In this document: positions 17,721-27,925 of the stretch, one piece after another
Numbering within the stretch: the first letter of the stretch is position 1
How the letters are laid out: each line of letters starts with the position of its first letter
Assembly (NCBI GenBank): GCA_028683835.1
Contig: JAQUHB010000007.1
Span: 1 to 64,000 of the forward strand
Direction of reading: 5' to 3'
DNA length: 64,000 nucleotides
From: Sulfurimonadaceae bacterium
GTDB taxonomy: Bacteria > Campylobacterota > Campylobacteria > Campylobacterales > Sulfurimonadaceae
Program-made: the position numbers and the translations under genes
The notes under the pieces: generated by a model
What the model was told of the DNA's origin: nothing
The model's database searches: none
Seen by the model: only the letters and a program-made list of their open reading frames with translations

Positions 17721-18628
17721 TTTTTAACAACTCTCAGCAGTTTATCCGCTTTGCTTGCAAATTTGTTTTTATCAAACTGATCTAACACAGAATATTTTTC
17801 ACGCTTCAAGTATCGATACATATCGTCCTGATTCTCAGCAGTTTTAATAGCGATGAAAGGAAGTTTCATAAAATAGACTTCATTTACAGTGACGCTTGGG
17901 GTGACGACCGCAAAATCGGACTTTTTCATAAGTTTTGCTACTTGGTTCGAGTTTACATGTAACGCTATCCACTTTTTGTTTTTACAATATTTTTTTAGTT
18001 CATTGAGGTTCTTGTTTGCCGTGGTGGTCAGCAGATCGACTTTTATGTTTTTGAACTTTCTTAAAACTTTTAGGATTCGGATATTGAGATTTGCCGTATC
18101 TGCTCCGCCCATCGCTATAAAAACAGTAGTGAATGAAGTTTCTTTTTTTCTTTTTTTCTTTTTTTCTGTGTAAAACTCATCTCGCAAAAGTGTATATCTG
18201 CCTCCGCATCTGAGTTCACAATTCTTTGGCACCAGCTCTTTGTAGCGTTTCTTGTTAGCACTTATGTTGTGGTTGAGAAGTATGTCGCAGTCGTGTCTTT
18301 CGTAGGTATCGTCAAAACTCATGATTTGTAATGTCGGGTAGTTTGTCTTGAGCTCTTTTTCATATCGGTAATCTATACCGTAATGGTCTATAACGATCAT
18401 ATCGATGGAATATAATTTGATAAGGTTTATGACTTCATCGATATTGTTTGAATGTAAGGTCTCTCTCTTGTATCCGGCCTCTTCTATTTTGTGATTTATA
18501 TTTCCGTGTAAATCCTGTGTCGCAAAGATAATGTTCGCATCTTTGTATTGTGTAGCCAAGACTAGATCTCTCATAATGTGGCCGGTACCGATGGTCGATG
18601 ATGAATCGGCACGCAAAAGGATATTCAT
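17717..18628 (-). CDS. pseG: PseG: UDP-sugar hydrolase of pseudaminic acid synthesis
   Basis: Removes UDP from UDP-2,4-diacetamido-2,4,6-trideoxy-L-altrose. The 303-residue GT-B-fold protein begins with the family signature RADSSSTIGTGHIMRDL (residues 7-23, containing the catalytic-loop GTGHIMR), followed by VIDHYGIDYRYE near 80 and IAMGGADTANLN near 170. Starts one base after pseF ends and overlaps pseH by 4 bases. Confidence 0.93.
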   Translation of the reverse strand: MNILLRADSSSTIGTGHIMRDLVLATQYKDANIIFATQDLHGNINHKIEEAGYKRETLHSNNIDEVINLIKLYSIDMIVIDHYGIDYRYEKELKTNYPTLQIMSFDDTYERHDCDILLNHNISANKKRYKELVPKNCELRCGGRYTLLRDEFYTEKKKKRKKETSFTTVFIAMGGADTANLNIRILKVLRKFKNIKVDLLTTTANKNLNELKKYCKNKKWIALHVNSNQVAKLMKKSDFAVVTPSVTVNEVYFMKLPFIAIKTAENQDDMYRYLKREKYSVLDQFDKNKFASKADKLLRVVKK

Positions 18629-19324
18629 CTATTTTTCGACTCTCATGATAGCTTCATACATGTATTCAGCTCTTTGCCAGTCTTCGAGTGTATCTATGTC
18701 CTGAACCAAATAGCGTGGCAGGATGATAGGGATACTGTCTTTACCGAACATGATCTCTTTTGAGCTTTCACCCAGTTTTGTCCAGTAAAACTGTCCTGCG
18801 TCTTGATAGGCTTCCTCAAGGTCTTGACTTCTTGTCAAGTAATGCTCGGGTGTGAACATCTCACACCTGCCATCTTTTGTGAGTTTAAATGTTCGCTGGA
18901 TAGGAAAAGGCATCGATGTCGCGCTAAAGAGATTTACCGCATCGCTGTTTTTGAGTTTTTCAAACCCTTCGATAAGATATTTTGCTTGAATCAATGGCGC
19001 TGTTGCGTAGAGCGTACATAAGTAATCGTAACTTTTGCCTTCTCCTTTGAGATAATTGAGTGCATGATCGATGACATCTTTTGTGACCGTAAAATCATCA
19101 CTTAACTCTTTTGGTCTCAAAAATGGGACTTCGGCTCCATACTTTTGTGCTACTTCCGCTATCTCTTCATCATCTGTCGAAATTATAACTTTGTCAAAAA
19201 GTTTGGATTCAAGAGCAGCTTCTATGGAATAAGCAATCAGCGGTTTTCCAAAAAAGTTTTTAATATTTTTTCTAGGGATTCTTTTACTGCCGCCGCGCGC
19301 TGGAATAATACAAATACTGCTCAT
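18629..19324 (-). CDS. pseF: Pseudaminic acid cytidylyltransferase
   Basis: Activates pseudaminic acid with CTP to CMP-Pse, the donor for Maf. The 231 residues open with IIPARGGSKRIPRKN (CTP-binding loop), then STDDEEIAEVA near 50, TLYATAPL near 104 and QDIDTLEDW near 212, all as in the NeuA/PseF family. First gene of the long minus-strand operon; a minus-strand TATAAT at 19375-19380 about 50 bases upstream is a candidate promoter, nearly superimposed on the divergent ywbE promoter. Confidence 0.94.
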   Translation of the reverse strand: MSSICIIPARGGSKRIPRKNIKNFFGKPLIAYSIEAALESKLFDKVIISTDDEEIAEVAQKYGAEVPFLRPKELSDDFTVTKDVIDHALNYLKGEGKSYDYLCTLYATAPLIQAKYLIEGFEKLKNSDAVNLFSATSMPFPIQRTFKLTKDGRCEMFTPEHYLTRSQDLEEAYQDAGQFYWTKLGESSKEIMFGKDSIPIILPRYLVQDIDTLEDWQRAEYMYEAIMRVEK

Positions 19325-19370
19325 CTGTTCACCATCTCTTCAAAAAATTAAATCATGTATTAACATAGAG

Positions 19371-19376
19371 TATAAT
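19371..19376 (+). promoter_or_regulatory. TATAAT box before ywbE, overlapping a divergent box
   Basis: Plus-strand TATAAT at 19371-19376 is 34 bases before the ywbE ATG. The bases TATAATTATA are such that a minus-strand TATAAT lies at 19375-19380, facing pseF. No convincing -35 on either side, as usual in Campylobacterota. Confidence 0.5.
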
Positions 19377-19409
19377 TATAGCTATATATAGGCAAGATAG
19401 GATAAGCAA

Positions 19410-19604
19410 ATGGACGGAAGAGAACGTAAAAACATACGAAGCGGGTTGCGTGTGGCGATAGTTTTAAAACAAGATCAAGATACAGGGAAATTGACAGACG
19501 GCGTAGTACGCGATATTTTGACAAATTCCGCTTTTCATCCGCATGGCATCAAAGTGCGTTTGATGAGTAAAGAGGTTGGACGAGTCCAAGAGATACACGG
19601 GTAG
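19410..19604 (+). CDS. YwbE-family small protein
   Basis: 64 residues (MDGRERKNIRSG...VGRVQEIHG). The family is widespread, small, basic and of unknown function; it is annotated as YwbE after B. subtilis. The core IRSGLRVAIVLKQDQ and GVVRDILTN pattern looks like a small beta-barrel. Its TAG is immediately followed by the ATG of the next gene, so the two are co-translated. They form a plus-strand island splitting the two pse modules. Confidence 0.82.
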   Translation: MDGRERKNIRSGLRVAIVLKQDQDTGKLTDGVVRDILTNSAFHPHGIKVRLMSKEVGRVQEIHG

Positions 19605-20051
19605 ATGAGAGTTTTTATCGACGGGGATGCTTTTCCAAATCTTTTAAAACCTATCCTTCTTCGGAGTATTGAGCGACTCTCTTTGGAGAGTTTTGTGGTG
19701 GCGAATAAAAAGATAAACATCGGAGATTCTGGGTTTGTAACCTATCTCATTGTGGAGCAGGGCGCGGATGAGGCTGACCACAAAATAGTAGAGATGGTAG
19801 AGGTCGGAGATCTGGTGATTACAGCCGATATCCCTCTTGCAGACCGAGTGATAGCAAAAAATGCCCATGCCATCGATCACAGAGGAGAGCTTTACAGCGT
19901 GGATAATATCAAACAGTATCTGGCGATGAGAAATCTGATGGAATCTATTCGTGAGATGGGAGAAGTGACAAGAGGACCAAAGCCCTTTTCGCAAAAAGAT
20001 GCTCATGAGTTTGCCAATCAGCTGAATGCGTTTTTGGCAAAGAATAGATAG
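19605..20051 (+). CDS. YaiI/YqxD family (DUF188) PIN-like protein
   Basis: 148 residues beginning MRVFIDGDAFPNLLK, with GDLVITADIPLADRVIAKNA at 71-90 and a final FANQLNAFL. These are the hallmarks of DUF188, a PIN-domain-like family with conserved Asp residues (Asp7, Asp9, Asp79) suited to metal binding; no activity is established. Starts on the base after the ywbE stop. Confidence 0.88.
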   Translation: MRVFIDGDAFPNLLKPILLRSIERLSLESFVVANKKINIGDSGFVTYLIVEQGADEADHKIVEMVEVGDLVITADIPLADRVIAKNAHAIDHRGELYSVDNIKQYLAMRNLMESIREMGEVTRGPKPFSQKDAHEFANQLNAFLAKNR

Positions 20052-20083
20052 GGATTTGCTTATTTAAACGTTCAATGGGTGTA

Positions 20084-22242
<2,159 letters not shown>

Positions 22243-22252
22243 TTACGCAACA

Positions 22253-22268
22253 GCAAAAATAGTACCAA
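22253..22268 (-). promoter_or_regulatory. Sigma-54-like promoter of pseB-pseC
   Basis: Minus strand TTGGTAC-TATTT-TTGC: GG and GC are 10 bases apart, and TGGTAC-N5-TTGC differs from the consensus in a single base. It is 38 bases before the ATG. A minus-strand ATTATACT closer to the gene could be an additional sigma-70 -10 box. Confidence 0.65.
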
Positions 22269-22279
22269 AAATTTTCATG

Positions 22280-22534
22280 TTATTGGAAGATATCAAGTTT
22301 TGGAGCCCCATCGGTATTTGTTGATTCTATATAACGGATAGAATCCTTGATTTTTTTCATCGTAGTTGCTGTTTCATCTTTAAGATCGTGTAGAAGCTGA
22401 TATGCCTGCTTGAAAAGATAAAATGCCTCTTGCATCTCATCAATCGTATTAAACTGAGGTATTTGCGAGAGAAGGGAATCTATACTCTCTGCATTTTTTG
22501 TAATAATGGCAACTTTAAACTCACTCAGCCACAT
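22280..22534 (-). CDS. Small helical protein after fliS, possible flagellar chaperone
   Basis: 84 residues, almost entirely predicted helix (MWLSEFKVAIITKNAESIDSLL..., then a heptad-like LFKQAYQLLHDLKDETATTMKK). No membrane segment or Cys. It overlaps fliS by 14 bases and ends the fliD-fliS unit, the position where fliT-like export chaperones are found in other bacteria. I do not recognise a family; a FliT-like role is inferred from position, size and helicity. Confidence 0.6.
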   Translation of the reverse strand: MWLSEFKVAIITKNAESIDSLLSQIPQFNTIDEMQEAFYLFKQAYQLLHDLKDETATTMKKIKDSIRYIESTNTDGAPKLDIFQ

Positions 22535-22904
22535 GTGTCACATCTCTCCACCCTTCGAGAAGTCCTTTTACTACATTGTTCACTTCATCGAGATAACTCT
22601 CTTTGTTTTGCATATTTGCCCTCACGAGCAGTGTGAGTTGATGGGAGTAGAGACCATGTAAATACTTTGCTACTTCTCCACCATTGTTGACATCTAGGAT
22701 ATAGAGCAGTTCTATAAAAACTGCATTCGAACGGTTGATCCAATAGGTACGTTTTTCTATATCTTCATCTCTAATAGCACGTTTTGCTTGTGCATTGAAA
22801 CGTAGTATTCCCTCATAAAGCATCTCTATGAGTTTTTGTGGCGATTCGATTTCAAAGTTGTTTTGTGTATATGTGTTATATGCGTTGTTTTGATACATGA
22901 TCAT
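22521..22904 (-). CDS. fliS: Flagellin export chaperone FliS
   Basis: Binds the disordered C-terminus of flagellin and keeps it from polymerising before export. 127 residues of four-helix-bundle type: the N-terminal NAYNTYTQNNFEIESPQKL is the FliS signature, followed by LIEMLYEGILRFNAQAKRAI and the LLYILDVNNGGEVAKYLHGLY block. It lies 19 bases after fliD. Confidence 0.93.
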   Translation of the reverse strand: MIMYQNNAYNTYTQNNFEIESPQKLIEMLYEGILRFNAQAKRAIRDEDIEKRTYWINRSNAVFIELLYILDVNNGGEVAKYLHGLYSHQLTLLVRANMQNKESYLDEVNNVVKGLLEGWRDVTHVAE

Positions 22905-22923
22905 ATTCCTTATTTTTTATTTA

Positions 22924-24324
22924 TTAACCACTTGTTGTGCCGTTTGTTGCCATCGATATTTGTTGAGAAAGCGATGCAAACGAATTGTTGAGTTTACTTA
23001 TCATCGAATCGTAAGCAATAAATTTACTTGTGAGAGTAGCGTACCTTGCATTAAGTTGATCCGTAGCCTTTGTTTTATTGGCTTGGAGTGTAGCTGCTTG
23101 CGTTGTTAGCCCTGTAGATAGATTGGTAAATGTTCCATTTGTTGAATTTGTAAGGCTATTAAGGTCACTGTATAGAGTGTTGAAAACTCCGACAGATGTT
23201 GTAGATTTACCCTTGGTATCTACCGATGTACCACCACTAAAATAAGAAGCAAGTGTATTTGGATTTACGGCATTTTGAGTATCAAATGCGGTGGAATCAA
23301 AGCTTAGCGTTCCATCTGAATTAATATTGAGACCATATTGTGTTAATCCAAGTCCCGTAGAAGGATCCACAGATGTCAATATATTTTTTATTCCTCTATC
23401 AATCCCATTGATAGTACTATCTCCACTATAATCACCAATTGCACCGTTTGCAGTATTGCTATTTGTTAAAGTTTGAAGCTGTTTAAGCATTGTATTGTAA
23501 CTAGTTGCCATACTTGACATAGCATCTTTAATAGGCTGTGTATTTTGCGTGATGCTGATATTTGCAGCAGTGCCGCTAGAATCGTTTGCCAATAGATTTA
23601 TAGTAACACCGGAACTGAGATCCGTTATAGTGTTTGAACTTCTTGTGATACTGATTCCATTGTATAGAAAAGAAGCGTCCGAAGCAGATTGGATATGAGT
23701 GGCACCGCTAAGAAGATTTGTGTTCATTTGACCGTCTAGATCTGTTAAGGTAATCTGTTGATTTTTGCCCGTAGAGTTCGAATTTAGTACAAGACTATAT
23801 GCGCTGTCTCCGGTTTGTAAAACACTTGCTTTTACATCTGCTCCTGCAGCATCCGTTATTGCCGAACGAAGATCTTGATAGGTTGTAGAAGCCGTATACG
23901 GAATTTTATAGTCTTTACCGTTGATATTGAGATTGAGATTTCCCGATCCAGTTGCTACTGTTGCAGTTGGGTCAGCAAAAGTACTAGATTGTATAACATC
24001 GCTCGTTGCCAGTTTTGTATTGGAAATGGAAAAGTTTTGTATATCTGTACCAGAACTAGCAGTAACACTTACATCAGAGTTCGAACCGCTAACCGTTCTA
24101 TTTTGATAAAGAGAGCCACTACTCAAAGAAGAGACAGAACTACCAAAAGAGGTAGCCAGACTTTGTAAAAGATTGATATCTTGCTGCTTTTGCATATTTG
24201 CCGTGATTTTGTTAGTAATTGGCGTAATGACATTAGCTGTATCAGCAGATTTCAATTGATCAATAACACTAGATGTTAAAACACCAGAACCGATACCAAG
24301 TGAACTCACCGCCCCAGTTGCCAT
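22924..24324 (-). CDS. fliD: Flagellar filament cap FliD (HAP2)
   Basis: 466 residues. The N-terminus GIGSGVLTSSVIDQLKSAD and the following NKITANMQKQQD helix form the conserved HAP2 head; the middle is Ser/Thr/Asn-rich, with SGVTINLLAND typical of the HAP2 family near 235; the C-terminal helix (ATLQANKTKATDQLNARYATL near 410, then ISKLNNSFASLSQQI) is the D0-like coil. Start ATG has AAAGGAGAT at the right distance. First gene of the fliD-fliS-orf84 unit. Confidence 0.94.
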   Translation of the reverse strand: MATGAVSSLGIGSGVLTSSVIDQLKSADTANVITPITNKITANMQKQQDINLLQSLATSFGSSVSSLSSGSLYQNRTVSGSNSDVSVTASSGTDIQNFSISNTKLATSDVIQSSTFADPTATVATGSGNLNLNINGKDYKIPYTASTTYQDLRSAITDAAGADVKASVLQTGDSAYSLVLNSNSTGKNQQITLTDLDGQMNTNLLSGATHIQSASDASFLYNGISITRSSNTITDLSSGVTINLLANDSSGTAANISITQNTQPIKDAMSSMATSYNTMLKQLQTLTNSNTANGAIGDYSGDSTINGIDRGIKNILTSVDPSTGLGLTQYGLNINSDGTLSFDSTAFDTQNAVNPNTLASYFSGGTSVDTKGKSTTSVGVFNTLYSDLNSLTNSTNGTFTNLSTGLTTQAATLQANKTKATDQLNARYATLTSKFIAYDSMISKLNNSFASLSQQISMATNGTTSG

Positions 24325-24363
24325 TGTATCTCCTTTAAAATGTATATTTTTTTTCTGAAGCTA

Positions 24364-24390
24364 GTATCGACAGAGTTTGATTATTGTTTA
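24364..24390 (-). promoter_or_regulatory. Sigma-28-type promoter of fliD-fliS
   Basis: On the minus strand TAAA (24390-24387), 15 bases, GTCGATAC (24371-24364), against TAAA-N15-GCCGATAA. It lies about 40 bases before the fliD ATG in the gap to the SDR gene, so fliD, fliS and the 84-residue gene are probably late flagellar genes with flaA. Confidence 0.78.
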
Positions 24391-24414
24391 ACAAAGCAAA
24401 AAAGATTCCATAGA

Positions 24415-25110
24415 CTATTTTTTCTTCTCTATTCCAAATTTCTGTGGTCGAATTGTGATATCCGTAATGGCAACTCCATTGCGCATTTGTAAAATATTTT
24501 GTATAGTATCAGCGATATCTTCTGCTTCAAGTCTTTTATCAAACTCTTGTGAAGTCTCAAAGCGGAGTTCCTCAAAAAAAGAGCTAGTCGTCATATCGGG
24601 GTTTATACTCACCACATTGACTCCACTTTTTCTTACCTCCTCAAAAAGTGAGAGACTAAAAGCACGAAGACCAGCTTTGGTCGCTGTATAGAGCGCAGAA
24701 AATTTGGAGTGGCGAAGTGCTTCGATGGAAGTTATGTTGAAGATAATTCCTTCGTTGAATTTTAATACTCTTAAAAGTCCATTACTAAGCATCATAGGAG
24801 CTGTGAGATTGAGCGTGACCATTTTTGTGATAGTTTGTGCATTTATCTCTTCATGCGGCTCAAATATTCCAAATCCTGCAACGTTACAAAGAATCGTTAT
24901 AGATGGATCGGTAGCGAGAAGTGTGAGAATGGACGTGGTCATCTTTTCATCACTGAGATCGCATGAAAGGGCTCTAAAGTTTGGATGGTGAATCGAATTT
25001 TCATTGATAGTTCTGCTAATACCGATAACATCATAGCCAAGCTCTAAAAGTCTTTGTGAGATTGCTTCTCCGATCCCTCGACTTGCGCCCGTTACTACTG
25101 CAGTTGCCAT
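24415..25110 (-). CDS. Short-chain dehydrogenase/reductase
   Basis: 231-residue SDR: VVTGASRGIGEA nucleotide loop from residue 5, CNVAGFG near 77, catalytic Ser in NITSIEA near 126 and YTATK (Tyr-x3-Lys) near 140. NAD(P)-dependent oxidoreductase of unknown substrate. It overlaps the radical SAM gene upstream by 16 bases. Confidence 0.9.
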   Translation of the reverse strand: MATAVVTGASRGIGEAISQRLLELGYDVIGISRTINENSIHHPNFRALSCDLSDEKMTTSILTLLATDPSITILCNVAGFGIFEPHEEINAQTITKMVTLNLTAPMMLSNGLLRVLKFNEGIIFNITSIEALRHSKFSALYTATKAGLRAFSLSLFEEVRKSGVNVVSINPDMTTSSFFEELRFETSQEFDKRLEAEDIADTIQNILQMRNGVAITDITIRPQKFGIEKKK

Positions 25111-26111
25111 GTTCTGATCCTCTCTTTTTCTATATATTTTGTAGCGTTTTGTATCATTACGTGCAAGATGTTTTGTTCGATAGTTTTGCCGTAAGAAACG
25201 ATGTTGTCTTTGACCTCGTAAGGGTAAAAAGCGATGTCACTACGACGTAGTTTTTTGATCTTTTTTAGATGGGTAGAACTCATACGAAAACTTCCCAGGG
25301 TGAGTTGAAAAAGTTTTTTTGCGTCGATTGTGCTAAAAAGTTGATCGATGAGCGGCGGATAAAGTTCATTAAAATCTTCATTGTAGATCACAGGATCAAT
25401 GCAGACTCGCACTCGCCAGCCGGCATCGATAGCTTCTCTAATAGAACTCAGTCTTTTTTCAAGCGAGGGTGTTTTATGCTCATACAAATCGATAATCTTT
25501 TGCGGTGAGAGCGTCCATGCAAGTACGATTTGCTCACTGCATGGCAAAGATTTTATTGCTTTAAAATTTGCACTTTTTGTACGGATTTCAAGATGCAGAT
25601 TTGGATGTTTTTGTGCAAACTCTATCCACTCTTTTGTATGTGAAGTGAGAGATTCTATGGCTAAAGTATCGGTATCGTAAGAGATGGCGATAAGTGTCGG
25701 CTTGTTCAGATATGGAAAAACAGCATCAAAAAAATCTCCGGTATTGACAAAAAATACACTGTTTGCGGAGTTATACATTCCGCTGAGGTAACAGTATTCG
25801 CAGTCGTATAAACAGCCTAAAATTGAGGGAGTATAAAAGAAATGTTCATACTCAAAACCGTCGCTGTAGTAAGAACCTTCATATAAAAAAGGGGTTTCTC
25901 TTCGTGCCAAGATAAGATTTTTACTTTTGCTCTGCACACCAAAGTCCTGATTTGGACGATTGAAAACATCTTTATAGTGTTTGATAAAGATGATTTTTGA
26001 ATTTGAAAACTTCTCCATTATTTTCCATGTAAGCGGCTCTTCTTTGACACTCTCTTCGATGTAGAGATGAGAAAAAAAGTCACAGTGTGAGGGTTTTGAT
26101 AAGTGATTCAA
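25095..26111 (-). CDS. SPL-family radical SAM protein (spore photoproduct lyase-like)
   Basis: The radical-SAM triad is in CLYDCEYCYLSG (CxxxCxxC), after YTPSILG; later IRTKSANFKAIK and VRVCIDPVIYNEDF are SPL-family features. Function in non-spore-formers is not established. I place the start at the TTG at 26111 because GAGGAG sits 8 bases before it; the frame is open to a GTG at 26150, but that would overlap the upstream gene by 71 bases. From TTG the protein has 338 residues and overlaps the phosphorylase-like gene by 32. Confidence 0.8.
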   Translation of the reverse strand: MNHLSKPSHCDFFSHLYIEESVKEEPLTWKIMEKFSNSKIIFIKHYKDVFNRPNQDFGVQSKSKNLILARRETPFLYEGSYYSDGFEYEHFFYTPSILGCLYDCEYCYLSGMYNSANSVFFVNTGDFFDAVFPYLNKPTLIAISYDTDTLAIESLTSHTKEWIEFAQKHPNLHLEIRTKSANFKAIKSLPCSEQIVLAWTLSPQKIIDLYEHKTPSLEKRLSSIREAIDAGWRVRVCIDPVIYNEDFNELYPPLIDQLFSTIDAKKLFQLTLGSFRMSSTHLKKIKKLRRSDIAFYPYEVKDNIVSYGKTIEQNILHVMIQNATKYIEKERIRTWQLQ

Positions 26112-26868
26112 GATACTCGCTCCTCTCTTTTTTGGATAGTTTTTCACCACTTGGAATTTTTACAGGCAGAATTTTTTTCTGATGCAGTTTGTAGTAACAA
26201 CAAGCATCATAAAAACTGTCAGACTGGGCTTTTGTTAAGTAACTTGAAATCGTAGTTATAAGCTTTTTTTCCTCTTGTGAGAAAAGGGGTTCCTTGTTTA
26301 TAACATATTTGGCAGAGTGAAGCACTGCGTCAAGATTTTTTAGATTTTTAAAGATGAGTTCGATGGCAAGACCTTTGTTTACATGTAAAGGTTCAAAATG
26401 ATCGGAGACAATTTTAAAAAAAAGGATTTGATGCGTGCTGAAAAACCGTGAAGCCGCTTTATAAACGCCGTAACTTTCCATATCTGCAGGAAGTTTTAGC
26501 ATTTTCCGTGCTGGTTCGTCGACACTGAGGATATCACTCTCTTGTAAAGAATGCTCAAATAAAATATCCGGAAAATAGAACTCATTTTTATAGCAGATCT
26601 TATGTGCGAGAAAAGCCTCTCCTATCTCAAAGTTTTTCGGTGCAGCGCAAATACCAAGATTGACAAGCAAATCGGTTTTAGACGGTGGGGAAAGCCCTAA
26701 AAGAGCGCTTGTTGCCATCATGGCATTATCGATTCCGACTCCTGTGACTATGAGTTTTATCTGTTCATTCTCAAACATCGTGTAGGGTAAAGTATAGGTT
26801 CTTGTGAGTTTAAAATAATCTATAAGCCCTCTGGCTTCGGCACTCAGTGCTACTGTGATATACAACAT
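26080..26868 (-). CDS. Nucleoside phosphorylase-like protein
   Basis: 262 residues. The N-terminal 100 residues have the phosphorylase/MTA-nucleosidase look: ITVALSAEARGLIDYF, VTGVGIDNAMMATSALLG near 42 and DLLVNLGICAAP near 70; the conserved acidic DMESYGVYKAA appears near 130, like the M-E active site of MTAN. The last 60 residues are a Lys-rich helical extension not typical of that family. A nucleosidase role, for example a futalosine-like hydrolase, is possible but not shown. Confidence 0.65.
   Translation of the reverse strand: MLYITVALSAEARGLIDYFKLTRTYTLPYTMFENEQIKLIVTGVGIDNAMMATSALLGLSPPSKTDLLVNLGICAAPKNFEIGEAFLAHKICYKNEFYFPDILFEHSLQESDILSVDEPARKMLKLPADMESYGVYKAASRFFSTHQILFFKIVSDHFEPLHVNKGLAIELIFKNLKNLDAVLHSAKYVINKEPLFSQEEKKLITTISSYLTKAQSDSFYDACCYYKLHQKKILPVKIPSGEKLSKKERSEYLESLIKTLTL
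26379..26388. repeat. TTACATGTAA palindrome inside a coding region
   Basis: Perfect copy, extended to TTTACATGTAAA, coding for Leu-His-Val-Asn on the minus strand within the phosphorylase-like gene. Three other copies fall in coding DNA at 17953, 32310 and 51273. Confidence 0.5.
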
Positions 26869-26914
26869 GTTGGGATTTTATCAGATTATTCTTTTAAAAT
26901 AAATTTTTTTTTGC

Positions 26915-26920
26915 TATACT
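26915..26920 (+). promoter_or_regulatory. -10 box of the SRP RNA gene
   Basis: TATACT preceded by TTTTTTTTGC. A start about 7 bases on, near 26927, would place the leader hairpin at 26933-26968 inside the primary transcript. Confidence 0.55.
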
Positions 26921-26932
26921 TCTCCTCTCAAA

Positions 26933-26968
26933 AGCGCTCAGAACATATAAATCTGTGTTTTGAACGCT
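26933..26968 (+). other. Hairpin directly upstream of the SRP RNA
   Basis: AGCGCTCAGAACATA (26933-26947) pairs with TGTGTTTTGAACGCT (26954-26968): 14 of 15 positions pair, counting two G-T, around a 6-base loop. The last three bases of the right arm coincide with the proposed 5' end of the SRP helix, so folding of the two must alternate or the RNA must be processed here. Confidence 0.6.
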
Positions 26969-27071
26969 CTCCTTTAGACCTGTGCAATGGCATTGCGGGG
27001 TAATGTGTCAGGGTAGGAATACAGCAGCACACTCCGTCTTGTTATGTGCCGCAGGTATCTGGAGGGGAGTA
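26966..27071 (+). ncRNA. ffs: Signal recognition particle RNA (4.5S, small bacterial type)
   Basis: RNA scaffold of the SRP that binds Ffh and targets membrane proteins. The diagnostic apical region is GTGTCAGG...GGAA...CAGCAGCACAC at 27005-27032. Outer pairs: CTCTCC (26967-26972) with GGAGGG (27061-27066) and ACCTGT (26978-26983) with GCAGGT (27051-27056). About 105 bases, the 4.5S class without an Alu domain. Ends are approximate. Confidence 0.85.
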
Positions 27072-27121
27072 CTTCATTTAAAAATCACACACAATCTTCA
27101 TACAAAAATAACTCTAGAAAA

Positions 27122-27349
27122 TTAATCTTCTCTATATTTTGAAATTCCACACGGTTGATCTGGTGTTGGCGGATGCTCTTTAAGATAGGTCAAATCTTCC
27201 AATGTTTGCTTCAAAACTTTTTTTTGTAATAACATGGGAAGCATGACATTGTCTTTCTCTTTTAAAGAAAGCTTGATATTTAGAAGCGTTGCTTCAACCT
27301 CTTTGTCTAGTTCTGCGAGCGCCTGCTCTATATATGTTATCGATTTCAT
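27122..27349 (-). CDS. Small conserved-looking helical protein (75 aa)
   Basis: 75 residues: an acidic/basic helical hairpin (MKSITYIEQALAELDKEVEATLL, then LQKKVLKQTLEDLTYLKEH) and a Pro-rich tail with PPTPDQPCGISKYRED. No membrane segment. Start ATG is preceded by GAAAGGATT-like purines inverted on the minus strand only weakly. It lies 30 bases from rnhB upstream on the same strand and could be its operon partner. No family recognised. Confidence 0.55.
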   Translation of the reverse strand: MKSITYIEQALAELDKEVEATLLNIKLSLKEKDNVMLPMLLQKKVLKQTLEDLTYLKEHPPTPDQPCGISKYRED

Positions 27350-27379
27350 AGAAAGGATTATACCTTATATGTATACGTT

Positions 27380-27925
27380 TTAAAACAGAGTAGCTTCGAG
27401 TGCTTTGATCTTGTAGGTTCGTCTGTGCACATTGCTGTAACCATGTTGTTTTATCATCTCCACGTGTAAGGCGGTTCCATACCCTTTGTGTGAGGCAAAC
27501 TTATATTCTGGATAGAGATGGTCTAATTCCATCATATCTCTGTCGTGCATAACTTTTGCAAGAATAGATGCTGCACTGACTTCAGGGACAGTTGCATCGG
27601 CTTTAATAAGAGTTTGTAGTCCCTTGACGCCAAAGTTTGTGTTGCCATCAAAAAGATAGTTTGTTGCTTTTATATTTTGCATTATCTCCTCGAGTCCGGC
27701 TTTGAGACATTTGGATATTCCAATTTCATCTATGGTTGAAGCGCTGAATTTGACTATATGAAAAGTGCTTGAAAGTATGATCTTTTCATAGAGCATCTCA
27801 CGTTTTTTTGGTGTGAGTTTTTTGGAGTCGTTTAGACCATCAATATATGTGTGTAAGATACATCCAGCCATAACAAGATCACCTGCTAATGGCCCGCGTC
27901 CAGCTTCATCTATACCGCAGAGCAT
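27380..27925 (-). CDS. rnhB: Ribonuclease HII
   Basis: Cuts the RNA strand of RNA-DNA hybrids and single ribonucleotides in DNA. 181 residues with the RNase HII signature GIDEAGRGPLAG (Asp6, Glu7), ASILAKVMHDRDM containing the later catalytic Asp, and HKGYGTALH near the end. Slightly short compared with 190-210 usual. It starts one base before the end-to-start junction with the kinase gene upstream. Confidence 0.95.
   Translation of the reverse strand: MLCGIDEAGRGPLAGDLVMAGCILHTYIDGLNDSKKLTPKKREMLYEKIILSSTFHIVKFSASTIDEIGISKCLKAGLEEIMQNIKATNYLFDGNTNFGVKGLQTLIKADATVPEVSAASILAKVMHDRDMMELDHLYPEYKFASHKGYGTALHVEMIKQHGYSNVHRRTYKIKALEATLF

Noticed and set aside
18140-18175. Poly-pyrimidine tract (TTTC repeats) in pseG as a phase-variable tract
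   Set aside because: The run is interrupted (TTTTTTTC units coding for Lys/Arg), not a homopolymer or clean repeat long enough to slip readily, and the frame is intact.
19644-20006. 120-codon minus-strand frame opposite the DUF188 gene
   Set aside because: The plus-strand reading has a clear family, a coupled start and normal length; the minus frame has none.
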